A DNA stretch of 64,000 bases from Streptomyces sp. SM11 (lineage in GTDB: Bacteria; Actinomycetota; Actinomycetes; Streptomycetales; Streptomycetaceae): assembly GCF_002910905.1 (NCBI RefSeq), contig NZ_NEUE01000228.1, positions 86,282 through 150,281 on the forward strand, given 5' to 3'. Position numbers and translations under genes: made by a program. Of the stretch, positions 23,974-32,441 are shown piece by piece (the first letter of the stretch is position 1; every line of letters begins with the position of its first letter). The notes below the pieces were generated by a model. It made no database searches, was not told where the DNA came from, and worked only from the letters and a program-made list of their open reading frames with translations.

Positions 23974-26576
23974 ACAACGACCACAGCCACACCGGCGCGG
24001 AATCCGGCACCGCAGCCGCAGCCGCAGCCGCAGCCGGCACCGCCGTGCGCACCCTGCCGGTGACCGACCTCTCCCTCGTCGTCCTCATCGGCGCCAGCGG
24101 ATCGGGCAAGTCCACCTTCGCGCGCAAGCACTTCAAGCCGACCGAGGTGCTCTCCTCGGACTTCTGCCGGGGGCTGGTCGCCGACGACGAGAACGACCAG
24201 AGCGCCAGCCGCGACGCCTTCGACGTGCTGCACCACATCGCCGACAAGCGCCTGGAGGCCGGGCGGCTCACCGTGATCGACGCCACCAGCGTCCAGTCCG
24301 AGAGCCGCAAGCTGCTCGTCCAGCTGGCCCGGAAGTACGACGTCCTGCCCATCGCCATCGTCCTCGACCTCCCCGAGGAGGTCTGCGCCGCCCGCAACGC
24401 GACCCGCCCGGACCGTGCTTCCATGCCGCGCCATGTCATCCAGCGGCACCGCCGCGAGCTGCGGCGATCGCTGCGCGGTCTGGAGCGCGAGGGCTTCCGC
24501 AAGGTGCACGTCCTGCGCACCGAGGAGGAGGCCGAGAGCGCCGAAGTGGTCCTGGAGCGCCGCTACAACGACCTGCGTCACCTCACCGGCCCGTTCGACA
24601 TCATCGGGGACATCCACGGTTGCCGATCCGAGCTGGACACCCTGCTCGGCAAGCTGGGCTATGTGGACGGCGCCCACCCCGAAGGGCGCACCGCCGTGTT
24701 CGTCGGCGACCTCGTCGACCGGGGGCCCGACAGTCCCGGCGTGCTGCGCCGCGTCATGTCCATGGTGTCGGCGGGCAACGCCCTGTGCGTTCCCGGCAAC
24801 CACGAGAACAAGCTCGGCCGCTATCTCGCGGGCCGCAAGGTCCAGCTCACCCACGGGCTCGCCGAGACCGTCGAGCAGCTGGAGCGCGAGGACGCCGAGC
24901 ACCCCGAGTTCCGGGGGCAGGTGCGGGAGTTCATCGACGGGCTGGTCAGCCACTACGTCTTGGACGACGGCAAGCTGGTGGTCAGTCACGCAGGGCTGCC
25001 CGAGAAGTACCACGGACGCACCTCCGGCCGGGTCCGTTCGCACGCGCTGTACGGGGACACGACGGGGGAGACCGACGAGTTCGGCCTGCCCGTGCGCTAC
25101 CCGTGGGCCGAGGAGTACCGGGGCCGTGCCACCGTGGTCTACGGCCACACCCCGGTGCCCAGCACCTCCTGGATCAACAACACCATCTGCCTGGACACCG
25201 GGGCCGTCTTCGGCGGGAAGATGACCGCGCTGCGCTGGCCGGAGCGCGAACTCGTCGACGTGCCCGCCGAGAAGGTCTGGTACGAGCCCGTCAAGCCGCT
25301 GGTCACCGAGGCGCCCGGGGGCCGGGAGGGCCGGCCGCTGGACCTCGCCGACGTCCAGGGCCGCCGGGTCGTGGAGACCCGGCACCTGGGCCGTGTCGCC
25401 GTGCGTGAGGAGAACGCCGCCGCCGCGCTCGAAGTCATGAGCCGGTTCGCCGTCGACCCGCAGCTCCTCGCCTACCTCCCGCCCACCATGGCCCCCACCG
25501 CGACCTCCCGCGCGGACGGCTTCCTGGAGCACCCGGCCGAGGCCTTCGCGCAGTACCGCAGCGACGGCGTCGAGCGGGTCGTGTGCGAGGAGAAGCACAT
25601 GGGCTCCCGGGCCGTCGCCCTGGTCTGCAGGGACGCCGGGGCCGCGACCGCGCGCTTCGGCGCGGCGGGCCCCACCGGCGCGCTGTACACCCGCACCGGA
25701 CGCCCGTTCCTGGACGACACGGCCATGACGGAAGCGGTCCTGGACCGGCTCCGGGCCGCTGTCACCGCCGCCGGGCTCTGGCAGGAGTGGGACACCGACT
25801 GGGTGCTCCTGGACGCCGAACTGATGCCGTGGTCGCTCAAGGCCGGCGGGCTGCTGCGCTCGCAGTACGCCGCCGTCGGCGCCGCGTCCGGCGCGGTCTT
25901 CCCGCCGGCCGTCGCCGCCCTGGAGCAGGCGGTCGCCCGGGGCGTCGAGGTGGCGGACCTCGCCGGGCTCCAGCGTGCCCGCGCGAGGGACGCGGCCGCG
26001 TTCACCGAGGCGTACCGGCGCTACTGCTGGTCCACCGAGGGGCTGGACGGGGTGCGTCTCGCCCCGTTCCAGATCCTCGCCGTCCAGGGCCGTTCCCTGG
26101 CCGCCGTCCCGCACGACGAGCAGCTCGCCTGGCTGGACCGGCTCGTGGAGCACGACCCGACCGGGCTGCTCCAGGTCACCCGCCGGCTCGTCGTCGACAC
26201 CGGGGACGAGGACTCCGTGCGCGCGGGCGTGGACTGGTGGCTGGAGATGACCGGGCGCGGCGGCGAGGGCATGGTCGTCAAGCCGCTCGGCGCCCTCGTC
26301 CGGGACGCCGAGGACCGGCTCGTCCAGCCCGGCATCAAGGTGCGCGGCCGGGAGTATCTCCGCATCATCTACGGCCCCGAGTACACCCGCCCGGAGAATC
26401 TGGAGCGGCTGCGCTCCCGGTTCCTCGGACACAAGCGCTCGCTGGCGCTCCGGGAGTACGCGCTCGGCCTGGAAGCCCTGGACCGGCTGGCGGAGGGCGA
26501 GCCGCTGTGGCGGGTCCACGAGGCGGTGTTCGCCGTCCTGGCCCTGGAGTCGGAGCCGGTGGACCCCCGGCTCTGA
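23970..26576 (+). CDS. pnkp: Polynucleotide kinase-phosphatase/ligase Pnkp (RNA repair)
   Basis: An 868-residue three-domain repair enzyme working with Hen1. Domain 1 is the 5' kinase, with P-loop GASGSGKST at 41-49. Domain 2 is a metallophosphatase that clears 2',3'-cyclic or 3' phosphates: GDIHG from 213, GDLVDRGPDS near 247 and GNHEN at 276-280. Domain 3 is the ligase-type adenylyltransferase, with nucleotidyl lysine K542 in KHMG and later motifs ending in GMVVKPLG. An alanine run encoded by GCAGCC repeats (about 15-22) lengthens the N-terminus. AAGGAGG precedes the start inside hen1, so the pair is translationally coupled. The trigger ribotoxin is unknown. Confidence 0.95.
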   Translation: MNNDHSHTGAESGTAAAAAAAAGTAVRTLPVTDLSLVVLIGASGSGKSTFARKHFKPTEVLSSDFCRGLVADDENDQSASRDAFDVLHHIADKRLEAGRLTVIDATSVQSESRKLLVQLARKYDVLPIAIVLDLPEEVCAARNATRPDRASMPRHVIQRHRRELRRSLRGLEREGFRKVHVLRTEEEAESAEVVLERRYNDLRHLTGPFDIIGDIHGCRSELDTLLGKLGYVDGAHPEGRTAVFVGDLVDRGPDSPGVLRRVMSMVSAGNALCVPGNHENKLGRYLAGRKVQLTHGLAETVEQLEREDAEHPEFRGQVREFIDGLVSHYVLDDGKLVVSHAGLPEKYHGRTSGRVRSHALYGDTTGETDEFGLPVRYPWAEEYRGRATVVYGHTPVPSTSWINNTICLDTGAVFGGKMTALRWPERELVDVPAEKVWYEPVKPLVTEAPGGREGRPLDLADVQGRRVVETRHLGRVAVREENAAAALEVMSRFAVDPQLLAYLPPTMAPTATSRADGFLEHPAEAFAQYRSDGVERVVCEEKHMGSRAVALVCRDAGAATARFGAAGPTGALYTRTGRPFLDDTAMTEAVLDRLRAAVTAAGLWQEWDTDWVLLDAELMPWSLKAGGLLRSQYAAVGAASGAVFPPAVAALEQAVARGVEVADLAGLQRARARDAAAFTEAYRRYCWSTEGLDGVRLAPFQILAVQGRSLAAVPHDEQLAWLDRLVEHDPTGLLQVTRRLVVDTGDEDSVRAGVDWWLEMTGRGGEGMVVKPLGALVRDAEDRLVQPGIKVRGREYLRIIYGPEYTRPENLERLRSRFLGHKRSLALREYALGLEALDRLAEGEPLWRVHEAVFAVLALESEPVDPRL

Positions 26577-26663
26577 CCGGCGGATCACCCATCGCGGATA
26601 CCTCTGCGGAACCGATGGGCGGTTCGCCGGGTGAACGGCGCTCCGCGCGGTGAGGATGAAGGC

Positions 26664-27899
26664 ATGGGATTCCATGTCGACTCCGAAGCCGGGCGGCTGC
26701 GCCGCGTCATACTGCACCGCCCCGATCTGGAGCTGAAGCGGCTCACCCCCAGGAACAAGGACGCGCTCCTGTTCGACGACGTCCTGTGGGTGCGCCGCGC
26801 CCGGGAGGAGCACGACGGATTCGCCGACGTCCTGCGCGACCGGGGGGTCGCCGTGCACCTCTTCGGCGATCTCCTGCGCGAGTCCCTCGACATTCCTGTC
26901 GCCCGGCGGCTCGTGCTGGACCGGGTCTTCAACGAGAAGGAGTACGGCCCGCTCGCCACCGAGCATCTGCGGGCGGTCTTCGAGGAGTTGTCCTCGGAGG
27001 AGCTGGCGGAGGCCCTGGTCGGCGGTATGACCAAGCGCGAGTTCCTGGAGCGGCACAGCGAACCGACCTCCGTCCGCTTCCATGTGATGGACCTGGACGA
27101 CTTCCTGCTCGGCCCGCTGCCCAACCACCTCTTCACCCGGGACACCTCGGCCTGGATCTACGACGGGGTCTCCATCAACGCGATGCGCTGGCCCGCCCGG
27201 CAGCGCGAGACCGTCCACTTCGAGGCCATCTACCGGCACCATCCCCTCTTCACCGGCCCGGAGGCGGGCGCCTTCCACCACTGGTCGGAGGGGCAGGACG
27301 ACTACCCGTCCACCATCGAGGGCGGCGACGTCCTGGTCCTCGGGCAGGGGGCGGTCCTCATCGGGATGAGCGAGCGCACCACGCCGCAGGCGGTGGAGAT
27401 GCTGGCCCGGGGCCTCTTCGACGCCGGTTCGGCGCGCACGATCGTGGCGCTCGACATGCCCAAGGGGCGCGCGTTCATGCACCTGGACACGGTGATGACG
27501 ATGGTCGACGGCGACACGTTCACCCAGTACGCCGGTCTCGGCATGCTCCGTTCGTACACCATCGAGCCCGGCAGCGGCCCTCGCGATCTGAAGGTCACCG
27601 ACCATCCGCCCGAGCACATGCACCGCGCCATCGCCGCCGCCCTCGGCCTCGACTCCATCCGGGTGCTCACCGCCACCCAGGACGTGCACGCGGCCGAGCG
27701 CGAGCAGTGGGACGACGGCTGCAACGTGCTCGCGGTCGAGCCCGGAGTCGTCGTCGCGTACGAGCGCAACGCCACGACCAACACCTATCTGCGCAGGCAG
27801 GGCATCGAGGTCATCGACATCCGGGGCAGCGAGCTGGGCCGGGGACGCGGCGGACCGCGCTGTATGAGCTGCCCGGTGGAGCGGGACCCCGTGGCATGA
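26664..27899 (+). CDS. arcA: Arginine deiminase
   Basis: A 411-residue cytosolic enzyme that converts arginine to citrulline and ammonia, the first step of the arginine deiminase pathway. Family motifs are RRVILHRPDLELKRLTP at the start, LPNHLFTRDTSAWIYDG, IEGGDVLVLG, and the terminal nucleophile C400 in GGPRCMSCP. Catalytic Asp/His lie in HLDTVMTMVD. The ATG at 26664 follows GGTGAGGATGAAGGC. It is 87 bases after pnkp with a short inverted repeat between (CCCATCG/CGATGGG, about 26587-26618), so it probably has its own promoter. Ornithine carbamoyltransferase follows in the same direction. Confidence 0.95.
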   Translation: MGFHVDSEAGRLRRVILHRPDLELKRLTPRNKDALLFDDVLWVRRAREEHDGFADVLRDRGVAVHLFGDLLRESLDIPVARRLVLDRVFNEKEYGPLATEHLRAVFEELSSEELAEALVGGMTKREFLERHSEPTSVRFHVMDLDDFLLGPLPNHLFTRDTSAWIYDGVSINAMRWPARQRETVHFEAIYRHHPLFTGPEAGAFHHWSEGQDDYPSTIEGGDVLVLGQGAVLIGMSERTTPQAVEMLARGLFDAGSARTIVALDMPKGRAFMHLDTVMTMVDGDTFTQYAGLGMLRSYTIEPGSGPRDLKVTDHPPEHMHRAIAAALGLDSIRVLTATQDVHAAEREQWDDGCNVLAVEPGVVVAYERNATTNTYLRRQGIEVIDIRGSELGRGRGGPRCMSCPVERDPVA

Positions 27900-27949
27900 G
27901 AGAACGGCCCCGTGGCGTGAGAGGCCGACGACCGCGAGCCCAAGGGTCT

Positions 27950-27977
27950 GTATAGAGATGCGGCGGATCGTATAGGG
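27950..27977 (+). promoter_or_regulatory. Promoter region of ornithine carbamoyltransferase with paired TATAG repeats
   Basis: TATAGA at 27951-27956 and TATAGG at 27971-27976 are AT-rich hexamers exactly 20 bases apart, each preceded by G or CG. The second fits a -10 box for the gene at 28034. The regular spacing suggests either two start sites or a regulator site. I find no good match to the Streptomyces ARG box. Confidence 0.4.
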
Positions 27978-28033
27978 TTCCAGTTCTGCCGCGTGCAGTG
28001 CGCCGATCCCCGTCCGACCCAGGAGCAGTCATC

Positions 28034-29038
28034 ATGGCCATAGACCTCACCGGCCGCCACTTCCTCAAGGAGCTGGACTTCACCTCCGAGGAGTTTCTCG
28101 GCCTGGTCTCCCTGGCCGCCGAGCTCAAGGCGGCCAAGAAGACCGGGGGCGAGGTCCAGCGGCTGCGCGGGAAGAACATCGCGCTGATCTTCGAGAAGAC
28201 CTCGACCCGTACGCGCTGCGCCTTCGAGGTCGCCGCCGCCGACCAGGGCGCCTCCACCACCTATCTCGACCCCTCGGGCTCCCAGATGGGCCACAAGGAG
28301 TCCGTGAAGGACACCGCCCGGGTGCTCGGCCGGATGTTCGACGGGATCGAGTACCGGGGCGACAGCCAGCAGGCCGTCGAGGAGCTGGCCGCGTACGGCG
28401 GGGTGCCGGTCTTCAACGGGCTCACCGACGACTGGCACCCCACCCAGATGCTCGCCGACGTGCTCACCATGACCGAGCACGGCGATGGGCCCGTCACGGA
28501 GAGCACCTTCGCCTACCTCGGTGACGCCCGCTTCAACATGGGCAACTCCTACCTGATCACCGGCGCCCTGCTCGGCCTGGACGTCAGGATCGTCGCCCCC
28601 GAGGCCTACTGGCCGGACGAGGCCGTCGTGGCGCGGGCCCGGGAGCTCGCCGAGATCAGCGGCGCGACGATCACCCTCACCGGCGACGTCGCCCAGGGCG
28701 TCCGGGGTGCCGACTTCGTCGCCACCGACGTCTGGGTCTCGATGGGGGAGCCCAAGGAGGTGTGGGCCGAGCGCATCGCCGCCCTCGGGCCGTACGCCGT
28801 GACGATGGACGTCCTGCGGGCCACCGGCAACCCGGACGTGAGGTTCCTGCACTGTCTGCCCGCCTTCCACGACCTCGGCACCCAGGTCGGCCGGGACATC
28901 CACGCCAGGTACGGGCTGACCGAGCTGGAGGTCAGCGACGAGGTCTTCGAATCCGTGCACTCGGTCGTCTTCGACCAGGCGGAGAACCGGATGCACACGA
29001 TCAAGGCGGTGCTGGTGGCGACGTTGGCCGGGAAGTAG
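28034..29038 (+). CDS. arcB: Ornithine carbamoyltransferase
   Basis: A 334-residue enzyme that interconverts citrulline plus phosphate with ornithine plus carbamoyl phosphate. The carbamoyl-phosphate loop STRTR is at 57-61, followed by HPTQ near 135, the ornithine motif in DVWVSMGE, and HCLPAFHD near 273. AGGAGC precedes the ATG. The length and its place right after arginine deiminase favour the catabolic ArcB role over biosynthetic ArgF. No carbamate kinase gene is present in the window, so the ATP-forming last step would need a gene elsewhere. Confidence 0.92.
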   Translation: MAIDLTGRHFLKELDFTSEEFLGLVSLAAELKAAKKTGGEVQRLRGKNIALIFEKTSTRTRCAFEVAAADQGASTTYLDPSGSQMGHKESVKDTARVLGRMFDGIEYRGDSQQAVEELAAYGGVPVFNGLTDDWHPTQMLADVLTMTEHGDGPVTESTFAYLGDARFNMGNSYLITGALLGLDVRIVAPEAYWPDEAVVARARELAEISGATITLTGDVAQGVRGADFVATDVWVSMGEPKEVWAERIAALGPYAVTMDVLRATGNPDVRFLHCLPAFHDLGTQVGRDIHARYGLTELEVSDEVFESVHSVVFDQAENRMHTIKAVLVATLAGK

Positions 29039-29089
29039 CCCCCGGTACGCCTGAAGTAGCCCCTCGGTACGCATACGGGGCAGAGGTTC

Positions 29090-29121
29090 GCATGCTCATA
29101 CACCCGATTGGGTGAACATGC
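29090..29121 (+). terminator. Hairpin after ornithine carbamoyltransferase
   Basis: GCATG at 29090-29094 and CATGC at 29117-29121 flank an inner stem CACCC-GATT-GGGTG at 29101-29114. It lies about 50 bases past the arcB stop and probably ends that transcript, separating it from the repeat element and permease gene. Confidence 0.45.
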
Positions 29122-29160
29122 GCGGTGGTGGCTACGATGTCGCCTCTTGGTGGGGTTCGG

Positions 29161-29340
29161 GCTAGGGGTGTCTGACAATTCCCGTCGTCGCCCGCAGGGC
29201 GGCCGCGCGGCGTCAGGTGCGTGCTCTCGGGGTGCCGGCCCCAGGCCCTCGTACTGGACGTACTTGGCTCTGGAGTCGGTGCGGCGAGAGTGCGTGCATG
29301 GCGTCGTGAGGCAGACGGGAATTGTCAGACACCCCCTAGC
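29161..29340. repeat. 180-bp element bounded by 26-bp inverted repeats (MITE-like)
   Basis: The left arm at 29161-29186 starts GCTAGGGGTGTCTGACAATT. The right arm at 29314-29340 ends GGAATTGTCAGACACCCCCTAGC and is its exact reverse complement except for one extra C. The 127-base centre has no gene but carries GTAC-N5-GTAC (about 29251-29263) and further partial self-complementarity (GCTCTCG against CGAGAG). This is the architecture of a miniature inverted-repeat element or a large structured palindrome. I see no target duplication and no second copy in the window. Confidence 0.75.
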
Positions 29341-29440
29341 AACGCCCGGACCCCTTCCCATGTCGCCCGGGGCCCCCACGGCCGCCCTGCGCACAGGGAA
29401 ACGTCCCCCCACTGCGCCACCAGAGATGAGAACGTCCCGC

Positions 29441-30928
29441 ATGAGCCCCGGTCTGCCGCGTTCCGGCACCCCGAAGCGCCCCGGCCCCTCGAAGCCGGGC
29501 CTGCGCCGCAAGAGCCCCGATCAGCTCATCGCCGAGTCCGGCGGGGACCTGGAGGGTCACGGCCTCAAGCGCACGATGGGCCTCTTCCAGCTCGTCTGCT
29601 TCGGGGTCGGCGCGATCGTCGGCACCGGCATCTTCGTCGGACTGTCCGACAGCGTCGCCGAGGCCGGCCCCGCCGTCGTGATCTCGTTCGTCCTCGCGGC
29701 GATCACCTGCATCTTCACCGCCCTGTCCTTCGCGGAGCTGGGCAGCGCCATTCCGGTCTCCGGAAGCTCGTACTCCTTCGCGTACGCGGCGCTCGGCGAG
29801 CGCACCGCCTTCCTCGTCGGCTGGTGCCTGCTGCTGGAATACGGCGTATCGGTCTCCGCCGTCGCGGTGGGCTGGAGCCAGTACGTCAACGAGCTGCTGA
29901 ACAGCGTGATCGGCTGGGAACTCCCCGAGGCCCTGTCCTCCGGGCCCGGTGACGGCGGGGTGATCAACCTGCCCGCGGTCGTGGTGATCGCCATGGCGGC
30001 CACCCTGCTGGTGCGGGGTGTCCGGGAGAGCGCCACCGCCACCGCCGCCATGGCCGTCCTCAAGATCGGCATCCTGGTCGCGTTCTGCGCCGTGGCGTTC
30101 AGCGCGTTCCAGGACGACAACCTCATGCCGTTCGCGACCCACGGGCTCGGCGGGATCACCGCGGGCGCCTCGCTGGCGTTCTTCTCGTACATCGGCTTCG
30201 ACGCCATCACCACCGCGGGCGAAGAGGTCAAGAACCCCCGGCGGAACATCCCGATCGCCATCCTTATCTGCATCGGCGTCGTCACGCTGCTCTACTGCGC
30301 GGTGGCCCTCTCAGCCATCGGCGCGATCGGCTCGGACGCCGTCGCGAACAAGAGCGCGGCCCTCTCGATCGCCGTCAACCAGGTCACCGACTCCACGGTC
30401 GGCGGCGGCATCATCGCCTTCGGCGCGGTCGTCGCCATCGCCTCGGTGGTGCTCGCCGTGATGTACGGGCAGACCCGCATCCTGATGTCGATGTCCCGTG
30501 ACGGACTCATCCCGCGCGTCTTCGAGCGGGTCTCGCCCAAGACCCACACCCCGGTCGCCAACACCTGGATCGTCGCCGGCGTCTTCGCGGTCCCGGCGGC
30601 CTTCGTCCCGCTCGACGTCGTCGTGAACCTGACGACCATCGGCACCCTCGCCACGATGGTCGCCGTCAACATCGCGGTGGTGGTGCTCCGCCGCCGCAAC
30701 CCCGAGCTGAAGCGGACCTTCCGGGTGCCGCTCTACCCGGTCAGCCCGCTCCTGGGCGTCGTGTTCTGCCTGTATCTGATGTACGGGACCGGCTGGACGA
30801 CCTGGGTCCAGTTCGCGGTCTTCCTGACGGTCGGCTCGCTGCTGTACGCCGGCTACGGCCGCAAGCGTTCCCGGCTGGTCAGCTCCCCGGGGACGGACCC
30901 GGCTGCGCCGGTATCGCCGGAAGCGTGA
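29441..30928 (+). CDS. APC-superfamily amino-acid permease
   Basis: A 495-residue membrane transporter of the cationic amino-acid (CAT/YfnA-like) branch, with about 12 helices. Motifs: FGVGAIVGTGIFVGLSDSV in helix 1, SFAELGSAIPVSGSSYSFAY in helix 3, SYIGFDAITTAGEEVKNPRR in helix 8, and YGQTRILMSMSRDGLIP. The frame is open back to 29108, but that part crosses the 180-bp repeat element, so I start at ATG 29441 (ATG 29426 is equally possible). Its position after arcA-arcB suggests arginine or ornithine uptake, which is inference. Confidence 0.88.
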   Translation: MSPGLPRSGTPKRPGPSKPGLRRKSPDQLIAESGGDLEGHGLKRTMGLFQLVCFGVGAIVGTGIFVGLSDSVAEAGPAVVISFVLAAITCIFTALSFAELGSAIPVSGSSYSFAYAALGERTAFLVGWCLLLEYGVSVSAVAVGWSQYVNELLNSVIGWELPEALSSGPGDGGVINLPAVVVIAMAATLLVRGVRESATATAAMAVLKIGILVAFCAVAFSAFQDDNLMPFATHGLGGITAGASLAFFSYIGFDAITTAGEEVKNPRRNIPIAILICIGVVTLLYCAVALSAIGAIGSDAVANKSAALSIAVNQVTDSTVGGGIIAFGAVVAIASVVLAVMYGQTRILMSMSRDGLIPRVFERVSPKTHTPVANTWIVAGVFAVPAAFVPLDVVVNLTTIGTLATMVAVNIAVVVLRRRNPELKRTFRVPLYPVSPLLGVVFCLYLMYGTGWTTWVQFAVFLTVGSLLYAGYGRKRSRLVSSPGTDPAAPVSPEA

Positions 30929-31328
30929 ACCAGACGGCCTTGCCGTGCTCCGTGGTGCGGTGACCGCACGCGGCGCTGAGGGTCCGGATCAGCAGCAGGC
31001 CGCGGCCGTGCTCCTGCCAGGGATCGACCTCACAGCCCGGCTGCGGCCGGGACAGGTCGCCCGGCGGGGCGGGGTCGCGGTCGTGCACCTCGACCTGGCA
31101 GCCGGTGGGCAGCAGCTCCACGACCAGCTCGATGGGCTCACCGCCCAGCGTGTGTTCGACCGCGTTGGCCACCAGCTCGGCGGTCAGCAGCTCGGCGGTG
31201 TCGCTGTCGGCCGGGGCGTCGATGTCCGACAGCGCCGTACGGATGAGAGCGCGGGCGATCGGCACGGCCGCGGTGGAGTGCGGCAGGGCGATGCGCCAGG
31301 AAGCGGGGACGGGGACGTCGGGCGGCAC
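30879..31328 (-). CDS. ATP-binding regulatory protein (RsbW/SpoIIAB-like HATPase)
   Basis: A 149-residue GHKL ATPase fold protein. The N-box is LLTAELVANAVEHT and the G-boxes are around EVHDRDP and EHGRGLLLIRTLSAACG; no phospho-acceptor His is present. These small HATPase_c proteins act as anti-sigma kinases or as parts of partner-switching systems, of which Streptomyces has dozens. It is convergent with the permease and overlaps its last 50 bases. No sigma factor or anti-anti-sigma gene lies nearby. The GTG at 31328 is the assumed start. Confidence 0.85.
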   Translation of the reverse strand: MPPDVPVPASWRIALPHSTAAVPIARALIRTALSDIDAPADSDTAELLTAELVANAVEHTLGGEPIELVVELLPTGCQVEVHDRDPAPPGDLSRPQPGCEVDPWQEHGRGLLLIRTLSAACGHRTTEHGKAVWFTLPAIPAQPGPSPGS

Positions 31329-31611
31329 GGCAGGGTTTCCGTTCGGGAGCGGGTCTTCCTCGAAGCGGGAGGTCTCGACATGCGGCGTTCACGTCGTACT
31401 CGTGTCGGGACTTCCTGGTTTCAACCTTACGAACCGCTCCGGTCCAGCCATAGAGGCGGTCGGCCGGAGCAAAGGGGACTTTCGCCACAACAGCCTCATG
31501 GAAGCTGTATTGCGACCTCGTGACGGCGGTCACGTAAGGGTGATAACTTCGGAGGCGGAATGCGACCCGCGCACGGCCGGCACCAGCCCGATCGCTGAAG
31601 GGGACCCCTCC

Positions 31612-32439
31612 ATGAGCCCGTTTCCCAGCTCGGCCCCGAGCACCGAGGAATGGCGTCATCTGCGGCTGACCCGCCACGACGGTGTGGCCACCGTCACATT
31701 CGCCCGTCCCGAGAAACTCAACGCACTCACCTTCGGCGGCTACGCGGATCTGCGCGACCTCCTCGCCGAGCTCTCCCGGGAACGCTCCGTCCGTGCTCTC
31801 GTCCTCGCCGGTGAGGGGCGCGGCTTCTGCTCCGGCGGCGACGTCGACGAGATCATCGGCGCCACCCTGGCGATGGACACCGCACAGCTCCTCGACTTCA
31901 ACCGGATGACCGGGCAGGTCGTCCGGGCCCTGCGGGAGTGCCCCTTCCCCGTCGTCGCAGCCGTCCACGGCGTCGCCGCCGGAGCCGGAGCCGTGCTGGC
32001 CCTGGCCGCGGACTTCCGGGTCGCCGACCCGTCGGCCCGCTTCGCCTTCCTCTTCACCCGGGTCGGCCTCTCCGGCGGCGACATGGGTGCGGCCTACCTG
32101 CTGCCCCGGGTCGTCGGCCTCGGCCACGCCACCCGCCTCCTGATGCTCGGGGACGCCGTCCGCGCGCCCGAGGCGGAGCGGATCGGCCTGATCAGCGAGC
32201 TGGCCGAGGAGGGGAAGGCCGACGAGCGGGCCGCCGAGCTGGCCCGCCGCCTCGCCGACGGCCCCGCCCTCGCCCTCGCCCAGACCAAGGCCCTGCTCAC
32301 CGCCGAACTGGACATGCCGCTGGCCGCCTCCGTCGAGCTGGACGCCAACACCCAGGCACTCCTGATGCACGGCGAGGACTACGCCGAGTTCCACGCCGCC
32401 TTCACCGAGAAGCGGCCGCCGAAATGGCAGGGGAGGTAG
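31612..32439 (+). CDS. Enoyl-CoA hydratase/isomerase family protein
   Basis: A 275-residue crotonase-fold enzyme. Visible motifs are VTFARPEKLNALTF, the oxyanion-hole strand GEGRGFCSGGD, and FPVVAAVHGVAAGAGAVLALAADF, followed by the LFTRVGLSGGDMGAAYLLPR region. It likely hydrates a ring-derived or ring-cleaved acyl-CoA in the aryl-CoA pathway encoded around it. It is the first gene of a two-gene unit: the GTG of the monooxygenase fusion starts 2 bases after its stop, and that gene's ribosome site lies inside this one. It is a beta-oxidation type by family; the substrate is inferred from neighbours. Confidence 0.9.
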   Translation: MSPFPSSAPSTEEWRHLRLTRHDGVATVTFARPEKLNALTFGGYADLRDLLAELSRERSVRALVLAGEGRGFCSGGDVDEIIGATLAMDTAQLLDFNRMTGQVVRALRECPFPVVAAVHGVAAGAGAVLALAADFRVADPSARFAFLFTRVGLSGGDMGAAYLLPRVVGLGHATRLLMLGDAVRAPEAERIGLISELAEEGKADERAAELARRLADGPALALAQTKALLTAELDMPLAASVELDANTQALLMHGEDYAEFHAAFTEKRPPKWQGR

Positions 32440-32441
32440 CC

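Noticed and set aside
23565..27689. A 1374-codon open frame on the minus strand
   Set aside because: It is antisense to hen1, pnkp and arcA, which have clear motifs. Long antisense frames are expected in GC-rich DNA; its translation is low-complexity Gly/Arg/Val with no domain.
29108..29440. An N-terminal extension of the permease to 606 residues
   Set aside because: The added part translates the 180-bp inverted-repeat element and lacks similarity to any permease N-terminus.
31138..32394. A 418-codon minus-strand frame opposite the enoyl-CoA hydratase
   Set aside because: It joins the tail of the HATPase gene's shadow to the antisense of the hydratase; only the plus-strand crotonase frame has motifs.
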